Below are positions 12,237 to 22,089 of a stretch of DNA of 64,000 bases, in pieces. The stretch is taken from the NCBI GenBank assembly GCA_030490835.1, contig CM059972.1:40713452-40777451 (forward strand). The letters are read 5' to 3'. Under the pieces are notes generated by a model that was not told the DNA's origin, ran no database searches, and saw nothing but the letters and a program-made list of their open reading frames with translations. The stretch's first letter is position 1. Each line of letters opens with the position of its first letter. A program made the translations under genes and the position numbers. The DNA comes from Annona cherimola. Lineage: Eukaryota; Streptophyta; Magnoliopsida; Magnoliales; Annonaceae.

Positions 12237-14896
12237 TGAAATTTGGTTTAAAATGTGGTTTTGCAACTTTTGAGTATTAAATATTAATTTCAAGCAATTT
12301 AAACAATTTTTATAATCTTTTGGCTTGAAACTACATTTTATTTGTTGCCATGAAATTAAATGGGCTTGAAATAATTTTATAATAATAACCCACTAATGAT
12401 TTTGAAGAATTAATGATCTAAACATTTTTTTACGCAGGAAAACAAATTCCAGAAGTGGGCTCCACCATAAAAGATGCGGGTTGATCGCGTCCAGAGATTT
12501 TCAGCCGTTCATTATTTCAAATGTCCTGATTCTTAGTAGCAAATTAAATCCATCCATCCATTAAACAACAGTTTCCAAGATCAAATCAGCACCATCCATT
12601 AATTCCCATGCATGATCAAGCCATCACGTCCAATGCATCAGCAGCAATGCAAACTCACGTGAGCATTTTCTAATGCAACTTAGCACTTCACGTGATCAAG
12701 CAGCAGCAACCATTTTGATGGACCCCACAAATCAGCAACAACCATCCACCATGCTGCCCATAAATTAATGCATCCGGCCGTCCACCTCATTTTGAATAAT
12801 ATCCATGCTGCTCATTGATTTTTCAAGAGCACATAACGTGATCAGCAGAGCAGTGGGCCACAAAATATCAACCAGCATTTAAATGCAATGCATCTACATC
12901 AATCAACCATTTCTTTTATTCAACTTCAAATAATTCAGCCGTCCACCAGACCATGCAGAAATCCAAGCTATCCAATCAACTGTCCACAATTGCTGCAGCC
13001 ATCCAATGCATCTGAAAAAAATCAACACCGTTCATTTCACATCTGATCATGACCAAGCTGTCCACACCGGCCAATTATCAAACAGCAGCAATTCACATGG
13101 ATTAGTGGACCCCATGTCCATTTATCAAGCAGCAAATGCATTCACCATACAAGCTGTCCAATTAATTCAATCCATTGCCATTCTTGTGAATACTATTGAT
13201 GACCCCATGCCTATTTGTCATCCAGCACCGTCCATTCACATGCTACCCATTTATTTGCAGTGGACCCCACTAATATCCACCAAATGCACGTGACCAAGCA
13301 ACCAGCCGTCCATATTATTCCATGCTGCCCAATTAAATCACCAAGATGCAAATTCACGTGATGCATAAAAATCAGCAGCATTGTATCTAATGCAGTTTAA
13401 CTACTCACGTGATTAGTGGGTCGACATACAACCATCTAATAAACGGCTACCAAAATCAATGGCTAAATATCAGCACCGTTTTTTTTATCAGATCCAAGCG
13501 GTGCGTCCAGCAGTAATTAATTCCAAATCATTCCAGAAAATCACCGCACCAAGCTCATTCAGTGGACCCCACCATGAAATTCACATGATCAACAACAAAT
13601 CTGGCCATCCAGATTTTTCTGATCCAGGACCGTTCAATCCATGCACAATTCAATGTCTAGAAATCAAAGGGCAGGGAAATTAAGTTATCAAGAGGCTTAA
13701 TTCCACCGTCCAAAATTTGATGTTGCAGATTACCTATACTGTCTAGTTAATGGCTGAAAAATCCAAGCATCCACCAACTAATTTCCACAGCAATTGATGG
13801 AGATGGGGCCCACAGCAATTGAGGTGCGTAGCTATAAAAGGGGAGCAACCGGCAAAGAGAAAAGTGAAGCGTTCCGGATCAGAAGATTCTAACGAGCAGT
13901 ATCAAGAATTCCATCAGAGAATTCCAGGAAAAGAAAGCATTTCGCAGCAGAAAATTCCGGAGCAGTAGACAGAGAAATATGGGCGGAAATTTGAGAAAGA
14001 AAAGAGAGAGAGTAAGGCGGAGAGCACAGGCAAGAGGCAGACTAGCGAGTTGTGTGGAGCGGCCGACACACCTTCGGGGCTTCAATCCAATAAGCTTTTC
14101 TATCTTTTTCCTTTTTAATTTTAATTGCGTTGTTTAAGATGCATTTGAATTTGAATTTTATTTTGGACTTAAATATGCTCGGCTAAGCCCTAAATCTAGG
14201 GTTTAGGATGTAGCATGCGTACAATGTAACGTGGTATGGGTTTTTAATTTATTTATGATAGATATTGTTATTAATTTAATATCTTATAATTTAATGCTTG
14301 CTTGGTGTGAAGGTCTGCACTTTGGCAATGATTCCTATATATTAGGTGATGGAACCGAGAGGAGGAAATCTAATATACGATAAATCAAGATATTAAACCT
14401 GGAAATCTAAGACCATGAAAATAGGCATGATGACCTTGAGGGATTCTATGAACAAACTATAAAACTTAATGGATTCTAATTAACTTAATCCCATGAGAAT
14501 AGATGGTTAAGAAAAATTAGGGTACGCCTCGTAGGTTTCGAAAGAAGGGGCAAAGGATAAATTAGGGTTTGTTCTCCTTTACCAAACAATATCCAGATTT
14601 AATTATTATACCACTAACTGTTGCAAAAGACGCATGTGTAATCCTAGATCCTAGGTACTCGCATTCTCATTTTCTCTACTCATTTTAATTTGTAATTTTC
14701 TCTTCCCATTTTGTTTATTTCCTTTCCCTTTTATTAACTGTATTTTCTCCCCACTTTTCTATTTTATTTGCTATATTCTCTCCATATCCAACACGAAAGC
14801 ATTTAAAAGCAAAGTTTATAATCCCTAATTCCTTGTGGATCGATAATTTATATACTACAATCTACGACCCGTGCACTTGCGGTGAGATTGCGAACA
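12237..14896 (+). repeat. A1 3' LTR, lacking its first 74 bases
   Basis: Collinear with 1873-4516 and ending in the same GCGAACA. The missing 74 bases correspond to 1799-1872 and were removed with the neighbouring sequence in one deletion. It keeps the TATA box that the 5' copy lost. ATAGG follows directly. Confidence 0.88.
13833..13840 (+). promoter_or_regulatory. TATA box of A1 3' LTR
   Basis: TATAAAAG lies in a GC-richer context (GTGCGTAGC before, GGGGAGC after) about 1.06 kb before the LTR end. The 5' LTR has a deletion at this spot. Confidence 0.65.
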
Positions 14897-14901
14897 ATAG
14901 G
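14897..14901. repeat. Target-site duplication ATAGG, right copy (A1)
   Basis: Identical to 1794-1798. It restores the host LTR H reading TGTATAGGCAAAGG, as found in the related LTRs. Confidence 0.85.
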
Positions 14902-14944
14902 CAAAGGTAAAGAGATAAGCGAGACGGAAAGCTAAGCAAGCAAG
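14901..14944 (+). other. Putative LTR micro-exon (44 nt)
   Basis: ATAG precedes a purine-rich 44-nt segment followed by GTAAGTAAGC. The acceptor side coincides with the A1 target site. Confidence 0.45.
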
Positions 14945-15858
14945 GTAAGTAAGCAAATTTTCTAAATGATTTTTGTTTTCATTACAAGGTATTTAAGGAT
15001 GGTCATTCCTTATCTAAATGTGTATTGAAATGTTATTTCTATTGAAATAAGTGATTTTCTTACTGTTTCGCAAATGTTTATGAAAAATGATGAAATATGG
15101 ATTTAAACCATGTTTCGTTGAAATGATGTTTAAAAGGGATGGTGCAAAGAATTCTCTACATGAGAATGACAAGTTCCATGTGTAAGGGGTATATAATGCC
15201 GGGGTGACTAAAGGTCATGCATGAAATGGAAGTCAAGTAGGCTAGTCGAGGTAGTAAGTGGACAAGGAGTCCCCCTTGACGTTGCCAAGTCGGGAGGTTC
15301 GGCTCCAAGGATGGAAAGGATCATGCTATGAAAGAATGTTTCCCGTGCTAGCGTACCGTCACATGAAGGATAATGTCATGAATGGAAATGATGAATTTGC
15401 ACATCCAATGTTTATGAAATGCCCAAAAATTGGGATTTATGAATGGTTTATGAAAAAGTTTCTGCTCCGCAGGTAGTTGATCACTTGCTAAGTGTCTCTA
15501 CTGAATGGAGAGAAATATTTTTAAACAATGTTGCCTTCAAAAATGAATTGCCTGAAAAATATACAGCTTTCTTATTGAGTTGAATTTTGATAACTCGTAT
15601 TTTTACGAGTCATCATGGACCATTCAGGCTTAATTTGTGCGTTAGTTCGAGAGATTAGGCATAGTTTGCACTCATTTAGCTTAATGTTCATCCGCTTTTC
15701 ATTTTAGGAGCATTAATTAGTTTTCAGGCAATTTTAGCATTATTTAGGCATTATTTAGTTTATTTATTTACTTTTTCCATTTTTGTAGGAAGGACAGGAC
15801 ACGCGAAGGCAAAGCGGACGAGTTGAATGCAAGCTGAGGCATCTAGAATCAGAGAGTT

Positions 15859-16117
15859 GGCGCCTAGGCACCACTCTACGTACCTCGGCCGTTGACAACA
15901 CACACCACTCACAGCATGGTTTCCATAGAGTTGGCGCCTAGGCGCCACCCAGGGGCGCCCAGGCGCCAAGCATGATCAGCCACAAGGTGTTAAGAAGAAG
16001 CTCCAAGCAAGAACAGTCCAGGGAGTTGGCGCCTAGGCGCCAGTGTATGAATTTCTAGGGTTTGTAGAATGTGTCCAAGTTGCCCAGCACACAGGGAGCT
16101 AGGGGCGCCTAGGCGCC
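15859..16117. repeat. Palindrome cluster GGCGCCTAGGCGCC, 5' LTR
   Basis: Units lie at 15,859-15,872 (one mismatch), 15,933-15,946, 15,954-15,967 (centre CA), 16,028-16,041 and 16,104-16,117. Spacing is roughly 60-95 bases apart from one close pair. Most extend to TTGGCGCCTAGGCGCCA. They stand out sharply from the AT-rich surroundings. Confidence 0.9.
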
Positions 16118-16170
16118 AATACGCATCCGTACGCTAATATTCTAGTGCGTAAGCCGCGCAAGATGGACTC

Positions 16171-16178
16171 TATATATA
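16171..16178 (+). promoter_or_regulatory. TATA box of B LTR
   Basis: TATATATA after GGACTC, about 55 bases past the last palindrome and followed by a GC-rich start region and a purine-rich leader. The 3' LTR is broken inside this box at 22,089. Confidence 0.65.
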
Positions 16179-17180
16179 GTTCCTAGGGGTTCGCGCGGGA
16201 GAAAGGAGGGAGAGAAGGAAGAGAGAGAGCCTGAGAATGAACCAAAGTGTAAAAGAAAATGGAAATCAAGATTAAAGCACATATTGAAGAGAGGATTCAA
16301 GCCCCGTTGGTGGAAATCGCCAGAAACAGTTTTCTCTTATTCTTTCTAATTTTCTTTCTTTGTCTTTATGGATACTTTCTATATGGATGTATTAGATGTT
16401 AAGATCATGTCTTTGAGCTAAACCTCCATTAGATGGATAGTTAGGATGAATTGAATTCTAAATTATATTGTTTCTTAGTTCTTAGAATATTCAGTAATGA
16501 ATATTTAAGCTTATATATGATTGTGTATGATTTACCTTTGCATGTGTGAGTTTAATGCTTTTACAAGATTAGCTACCTTGTAAGATGATTTAATTGCTTG
16601 ATTTATCCTTAGAAGAGGAAGATCTTTGCCAGACCCATGTGCAAGGCATAGGTTTCGACCTTTGTGTAAGGAGAGTTGTTTAACGGATAGGAATATACCA
16701 TTAAACCCTGTATAGTCATTATACAAGTTATGAACTTATCAATTTCACTTTATTTAATGGCATGGGAACATAACACTTAAATAGGGTGTAATTAGCTTTA
16801 TATACTGTTGGAAGACATATATAAAGATATATGAACTTGTGCCAGTAAATCCATATGCGGTCCACTTAAAAAGAACCAGAGCAATATAGTTTAGATTCAA
16901 GGATTCCGATCTATCCATCTGCCATCCCTAATCAACAAACCCGCTTCTAGTATTCAGTAGTCTCACATCTCTACTCTAATTTCTCTTTACAATTATTAAT
17001 TTAGTTGGATCATAAACCCAGAATTTTACAACCATTGAAAGCAGTTAAACTAAATAATATTCCGGTTAACAATTCCTCGTGGGAACGATACTCTACTCAC
17101 TCTTTATTACTTGACATGGCACGTATACTTGCGTAAATAGCGAGCACTTTAATTGACATATACACAGCTCGTCAAGTTTT

Positions 17181-17198
17181 TTGCGCCATTGCCGGGGA
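17181..17198 (+). other. B primer-binding site (tRNA-Asp)
   Basis: TTGCGCCATTGCCGGGGA has two mismatches to the tRNA-Asp complement and lies six bases after the LTR end. Confidence 0.85.
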
Positions 17199-17344
17199 AT
17201 TGTCTAACTAATTATTGATTAGTTTCATTGTTTTCTTGTACAATTCTGTAATTATATTTCATTTTACATTTTCTTCTTTTCTTCTTTTCAATTCTTTTCT
17301 GTTGATAAAATTTTATTCCAGGGGTCCGTCTACTGCAATTTTCA

Positions 17345-18266
17345 ATGGTTTCATATGCTTATTATTGGCCAAGTGCAGAATTTTTAACACCGTTTACAAT
17401 GGGCTTCCATGAGTATGATAATAAATGGGCACCCCCAGCTCAGTTTGCAGGTTTTGATAATCAAATGCAGGATATGAATATTTCTTATTCAATTCACTGC
17501 GATTTGTGCGGAGCTGAGGGACACTTGTCAATTCAATGTGTATACTACTCAGCATCTGTGGGCTATCTTGATCATTCTAATGATGCAAAAGACAACTATG
17601 GAGACCCGTGATTAGAAAATGCGATGCCGACGGAATGTCAAGCATATTCAGAAGAGGAGACATTTCTACCTGAAAGCAAATCATCTTTAGAGGACATGTT
17701 CAGGCAATTTATGAAGAGCCAAATGGAGTTTAACATGAACATGCAAAAGCGGGTGGAACAATTGGCTACTGCAATCCAAAGTAGGCATCGAGAGTCTTGT
17801 TCAACTGATATGGAGGACTCAATGGAAACTGCATTGGATGAGGCATGCGAAGTCACTATAAGCATTAAAGAAGATATATCCATTTGTGCAGCAGAACAAT
17901 TTGCCCCTTAATTCATACTCGAACAATTAGCCAAGCCAATGGAAAGCCAGGAAGTGGAAGAAGGAATTGATGAAGAAATAAAGGCTGATATAGTGAAAAA
18001 AAATTGAAAATTATCATATTAACATGCCTCTAATTTGCCTTCCTGAAATTCAAATGCAACATGACTTGAATGATCAATGCATAGCCATGGAAAGCAGCAT
18101 CTGGAAGCCATCCTTAATTCAAGACCCTGAAGAGCAATTCTTCTACAGTCTCTATGAAATTCAGGAAATGAAGCGAACTGATCCATTTGAAGAGGCTGGG
18201 AAGAGATCTGAACTTCTAGTGCACGCGTTGCATGGACGGAAGTTCGATAGAGCGGTAATTGGCTAA
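17345..18266 (+). pseudogene. gag: B gag remnant with one zinc knuckle
   Basis: The frame from ATG 17,345 opens with a short Tyr/Phe-rich segment and then a C-x2-C-x4-H-x4-C knuckle (CDLCGAEGHLSIQC). The first part stops at 17,609 (TGA) and continues in frame with a Glu-rich stretch and LEDMFRQFMKSQMEFNMNMQ, resembling the segment after the knuckle in Athila gag. TAA lies at 17,909, then a frameshift in the A-run near 18,000, with a continuation to 18,266. The large capsid region before the knuckle is missing altogether, so the ancestor already had a minimal gag. The product would be an RNA-binding accessory rather than a particle protein (inference). Confidence 0.65.
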
Positions 18267-18288
18267 TCATTATGGAACGTCTGGCTGA

Positions 18289-18326
18289 GGACGTTAAACT
18301 TAGCACTGAATGGGAGACAACCCATT
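18289..18326 (+). other. Conserved post-pol segment of Athila-like elements
   Basis: The words GACGTTAAACTTAGCACT and GGGAGACAACCCA recall the segment that follows the pol stop in Athila/Tat elements. Here it comes directly after the gag remnant, which marks where pol would have been. This rests on family memory, not on a search. Confidence 0.45.
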
Positions 18327-18466
18327 GTTTAGCTCATTCTGATTTTCGTTTCTATTTTTGGTTTTTATTTTTATTTTTCAGGAAAATAATTTGGAGCATA
18401 ATTTCATAAGGATGATACTTGGAAGCATCCTAGAGAAAAATTTCAAAAAGATTAACAAAAGGCATC

Positions 18467-18938
18467 GGCGCCTAGGCGCCGCAAGGGGGCGCTCGGCGCC
18501 ATGAGGAACACCCCGAAGAACACGGGCGCCCCGACGCCGGGTCGTGGACAGCGCGGCCCGGACGCTTTATAAAGCATGGGTTAGGGCTTAAACCCTAACC
18601 CCCACACCCCGGCACCGCCTCTTTCTCCCCTTCTCATTTCCGAATCTTGTCAAAGTGATTCCAAGCGATTTCAACCTCAATCCAACTACATTTGAACCTC
18701 AATCTCCTACTCATTTCATTCATCTCATTTTCCATTCCGTTTCCGTTCTTTCCCGTTGCTTAGATCTATTCAAATCCATCCAAAAATCCATTTTTCCAAC
18801 ACCAAATCATAAGCAATACACCGACATTTGGTTTCCCGTCATTTCCCCCTTGATTTGGACTCCTCTTTGAGCCATTGCATCACCATCTTCTTTGCCTGGC
18901 GCCGAAAATCGCTGTCAGCAGATCGGCGCCTAGGCGCC
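18467..18938. repeat. Palindromes inside B interior
   Basis: Two perfect GGCGCCTAGGCGCC copies at 18,467-18,480 and 18,925-18,938, with partial GGCGCC words between. The same unit thus appears outside the LTRs, in the leader of the second ORF. The rest of 18,330-19,282 is non-coding. Confidence 0.85.
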
Positions 18939-19282
18939 GCTACCCCCGCGCCCCGACGCCAGTGCAGAAACAGGGCAAGCTCCAGATTGCAAGCTGAAAG
19001 CTGCTGTGGGTAAAACCTTCTCCAACTTTGAGATATTTTCTTTGATTTAAGATTGCTTGGTGCTTGTTCGGCTAGAAGTTTGGATTGAATTTGTGGATTG
19101 GTTCACGGATTGGCAATTATTTTGGGTGGATTGCTTTGCATTGGTTGGTGCTGGAGTAGCTTGGTGATTTGGGTGGACTGTTTGGCATTTGGAAGTCGGC
19201 TTGTTATGTATTGGATTTTCGGACTGCTTGGTTGTGTTGGAATTTGATTTGCAAGGGCCGGTTAAGATTGCTTGGAGACAAC

Positions 19283-20389
19283 ATGGCTTCTTCATCATCG
19301 GCTAAGAGAAAGAAAGTTCAGGAGCCCGTCGAATTCGACGCCAACCGATTCGTGTCCGCTCAGGCATTCAAGCGGTACACAGACTCGCTTCAGAAGCGAC
19401 ACCTAATTCCTGAACGGGGAATAAAGATTATCTCTTTCTCCGACAACTTTATCAATGCACTGAACGCTCGAGGTTAGCAGAAATTCCTTGCACAGCCTGA
19501 GTCTGCAATAGTACTAGTGGTGAAAGAGTTCTACGCTAATGTCGTAGAACATGAGCAGGGCAGGGTGAAGGTGCGGGGCAAGATCGTCCTGTTTTATACT
19601 GAAGCAATCAACTCCTGTTACGGATTGGGCTCTTTTGACTATCTAGACCAGTATGAGGAGTTTTTGGAGGGAGAAGGTCGAGATGTCAACTCTATTACCG
19701 AGCATATCTGCCAACGACCTCCGACATGGAAGTCAATGGGAGGCCAACTCACATCATTCAAGCACAGCGAGATGATGTACGACGGGCAGATGTTTTTCCA
19801 TTTTATTTCAGCTCGGATGATGCCGTCAACCCACGTCAGTGAGGTGACGATGGACAGAGTGCTGCTACTCCACGCCATCTACGTTGGCATGACGATCGAC
19901 GTCGGCCGCCTTATCTACCAACAGATCTGTGCCTGTTCGACCGCACCCCGAGGCAGCTACTACTTCCCATCCCTCATCACAAGGCTCTACAAGCGGGCCG
20001 GCGTCAGATGGGAGCCGACGGAGGAGGTCTTAAATTGTCAGGCCATCATTGGCGACCTCTCATACCGCACCCAGCCATGGATCCGCACAGCCACCACACG
20101 CCCCATATCAGCTCCATCAGCAGCGGGTCCATCCTCCCACCTGCTATCTACAGCCGATCGGCTAACCAACCTGGAGAATCTGGTTGCCGCCTAAGCCAGA
20201 TACCAGCGGCAGCATGATCGGGCGATGGAGGCCTACCTACGGCTGATCTCGGAGGACCGCCAGATCAACATCTCTACCCTACCTCCCTTCCCACAGACGC
20301 CGCCAGAGGTCCGATCTTGCTTCGGGCAGTCATCCCAGCCCCAGCCCGACGATGAGGACGACGAGAACGCGACAGAGTCCGATTTATGA
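19283..20389 (+). pseudogene. B second ORF, plant-transposon-protein-like domain
   Basis: The frame of 369 codons from ATG 19,283 (MASSSSAKRKKVQEP) to TGA 20,387 is broken only by TAG at 19,475 and TAA at 20,192. A basic KRKK near the start could be a nuclear signal. The core VKEFYANVVEHEQGRVKVRG and the following IN..YGL region match my memory of the putative plant transposon protein domain found in many plant repeat ORFs. A Pro/Ser-rich linker, a charged helix and an acidic tail (DDEDDENATESD) follow. Its function is unknown. GC content is well above the element's average, and the length suggests recent loss. Confidence 0.65.
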
Positions 20390-21503
20390 GGGAGTCCCAG
20401 TCCTTTTTTTTTCTTTTTTTTTACTTTTCATTGTATTTTCATTTTTAGTTCATTTTAGGATCATGCATTAAGGACAATGCATCTCTCAAGTTTGGGGGGT
20501 GTATAATTCTCAACCATAGGTTAGTTTTGCATTTTAATTTTCATGCTTTAATTTATGTTGCATGTATTTCAATTCCAGCTAATGAAAGTTGTCTTTGTTT
20601 CAATTCATCTGATTGTGAAAATGTGCAAGGCTGTGATTAATTCTGATTTGAAATTGAATTCATGAAAGAATGGGCAATTTAGATTGAAACTAGTATAAAA
20701 GTAGGTTGAAATTAACATGAGGAATTTCATAACACATTGTTCTAATTCAATAACAGGCATATCTTTCAGATCGAGATGATGAAAACTGAACTAAATATGT
20801 GCTGACCAAGTACTTTAACAGGTTCAAAAAGGGTATTATTTCACAGGAATTACTCAAACATGTTCAGTACCCCTAATAAATCATTAGAAAAAGATAAAAA
20901 GGGGGTGGTTGACCTAAGCTGAGTAACCGGGACTTGGCATCGACAAATGACAAGGTTCGCGAAAAAAAACAAAGGAAAATCACAGTAACAACGTTTTAAA
21001 AAATGAAAATTCTCCCTAGATACCCTAAAATATGGTGAGGGAAGGAAAAAAAAATAGATCTCCAGATATCCTGAAATATGGTGAGGAAAATTTTTGCAAT
21101 AAGTTTGGGGGGAAAAAGAATGTGCAGTTGTTAGAGATTGAATTCAGTGACTTGATACCATTTGCTGTAACCAGTGTATTCAGTTTAATCCTTGGTTTGC
21201 TTGAGTTCATTGATTTCCTAACCAGTTTTCTGATTGAATGAAAGATTAACGTGTTGAAATATGACGTTGCACTATGAAATTTTGGCATCCACATGTAACT
21301 TGGTTTGAAAAGGAAAATGTATGCCTTGTTTATATAATGAAGGATTTTTCAGGTTGAATTAATCACGACCTTGTGAAATGGCTAAGTGGATTGATCAATG
21401 CATAACCGGAAGCAAAAGGAGTTGACAGAGTCTGCATACATTCATTTATTCATTTTGTTTGCATGTTTTGCTCGAGGACTAGCAACATTTAAGTTTGGGG
21501 GTG
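20390..21503 (+). other. B 3' non-coding interior with polypurine tracts
   Basis: No ORF of note. Three G-rich words occur: CAAGTTTGGGGGGTG near 20,489, AAGTTTGGGGGGA near 21,102, and AAGTTTGGGGGTG at 21,491-21,503 directly before the 3' LTR. The last is the polypurine tract; the first may be a former or second one. Confidence 0.7.
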
Positions 21504-22089
21504 TGATAACTCGTATTTTTACGAGTTATCATGGCCCATTTCAGGCTTAATTTGTGCGTTAGTTCGAGAGATTAGGCATAGTTTGCACTCATTTAGCTTA
21601 ATGTTCATCCACTTTTTATTTTAGGAGCATTAATTAGTTTTTAGGCAATTTTAGCATTATTTAGGCATTTTTTAGTTTATTTATTTAGTTTTATCATCTT
21701 TTGTAGGAAAGATGGGACACACAAAGGCAAAGCAGACGAGTTGAATGCAAGCTGAGGCATCCAGAAGCAGAGAGTTGGCGCCTAGGCGCCACTCTACGTA
21801 CCTCGGCCGTTGACAACACACACTACTCACAGCATGGTTTCCATAGAGTTGGTGCCTAGGTGCCACCCAGGGGCGCCCAGGCGCCAAGCATGATCAGCCA
21901 TAAGGTGTTAAGAAGAAGCTCCAAGCAAGAACAGTCCAGGGAGTTGGCGCCTAGGTGCCAGTGTATGAATTTCTAGGGTTTGCAGAATGTGTCCAAGTTG
22001 CCCAGCACACAGGGAGTTGGCACCTAGGCGCCAATACGCATCCGTACGCGAATATTCCAGTGCGTAAGCCGCGCAAGGTGGACTCTATA
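21504..22089 (+). repeat. B 3' LTR, truncated inside the TATA box
   Basis: Matches the start of the 5' LTR and contains five palindrome units (21,777; 21,851; 21,872; 21,946; 22,019), three of them decayed by C-to-T or G-to-A changes. It ends at GACTCTATA, after which unrelated Del-type LTR sequence begins. Confidence 0.85.

Larger units (their letters stand above)
1799..14896 (+). mobile_element. Athila-like Ty3 element A1, interrupted and internally deleted
   Basis: The element has a 5' LTR (1799-4516), a tRNA-Asp primer site and a gag relic to 6433, then foreign insertions (6434-12,236), then a 3' LTR (12,237-14,896). All of pol, the polypurine tract and the first 74 bases of the 3' LTR are missing. 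A perfect 5-bp duplication flanks the whole. The Athila lineage is inferred from the tRNA-Asp primer site and the gag motifs. It cannot move by itself. Confidence 0.85.
14897..15587 (+). repeat. Del-type LTR H, continuation
   Basis: Continues H after A1. It holds the putative micro-exon (14,901-14,944, donor-like GTAAGTAAGC) and one GC-rich module (15,240-15,330, including CTTGACGTTGCCAAGTCGGG). It is cut by element B at 15,588, within the region TTATTGAGTT where the sister LTRs carry their stem-loop. The 72-codon ORF at 15,258 spans the module and has no equivalent frame in the sister copies. Confidence 0.75.
15588..17174 (+). repeat. B 5' LTR with GC-rich palindromes
   Basis: 1,587 bp from TGATAACTCG to ..CTCGTCA. 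It matches 21,504-22,089 over its first ~586 bases. It contains five palindrome units (15,859-16,117) and a TATA box at 16,171. The end is set by the CA-AGTTTT-primer-site layout shared with A2. Short ORFs across the palindromes are by-products of the repeats. Confidence 0.8.
15588..22089 (+). mobile_element. Pol-less Athila/Tat-like element B
   Basis: The LTR starts TGATAACTCG (15,588 and 21,504), with a near-perfect tRNA-Asp primer site at 17,181 and a polypurine tract AAGTTTGGGGGTG before the 3' LTR. The interior (about 4.3 kb) has a gag remnant and a second ORF but no protease, reverse transcriptase or integrase. It is therefore non-autonomous and would depend on enzymes from a relative. 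The 3' LTR is cut at 22,089 by a deletion, so the right duplication is lost. Confidence 0.8.

Noticed and set aside
15258..15476. 72-codon ORF across the GC-rich LTR module
   Set aside because: The module is conserved as DNA in several LTRs but not in one reading frame, so it is not coding.
15859..16117. Regular palindromes looked like a repeat-spacer array
   Set aside because: Units are 14 bp, spacing is uneven, spacers are the same in both LTRs of element B, and no cas-like gene exists. It is an LTR motif array in a plant repeat.
17160..17200. TGGCGCC-like words first suspected to be a host tRNA gene
   Set aside because: Only the complement of the tRNA 3' end is present, with no cloverleaf. 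It is a primer-binding site.
18655..19298. Several 60-80-codon ORFs upstream of the B second ORF
   Set aside because: GC-rich, overlapping on both strands, no domain. Taken as leader sequence.
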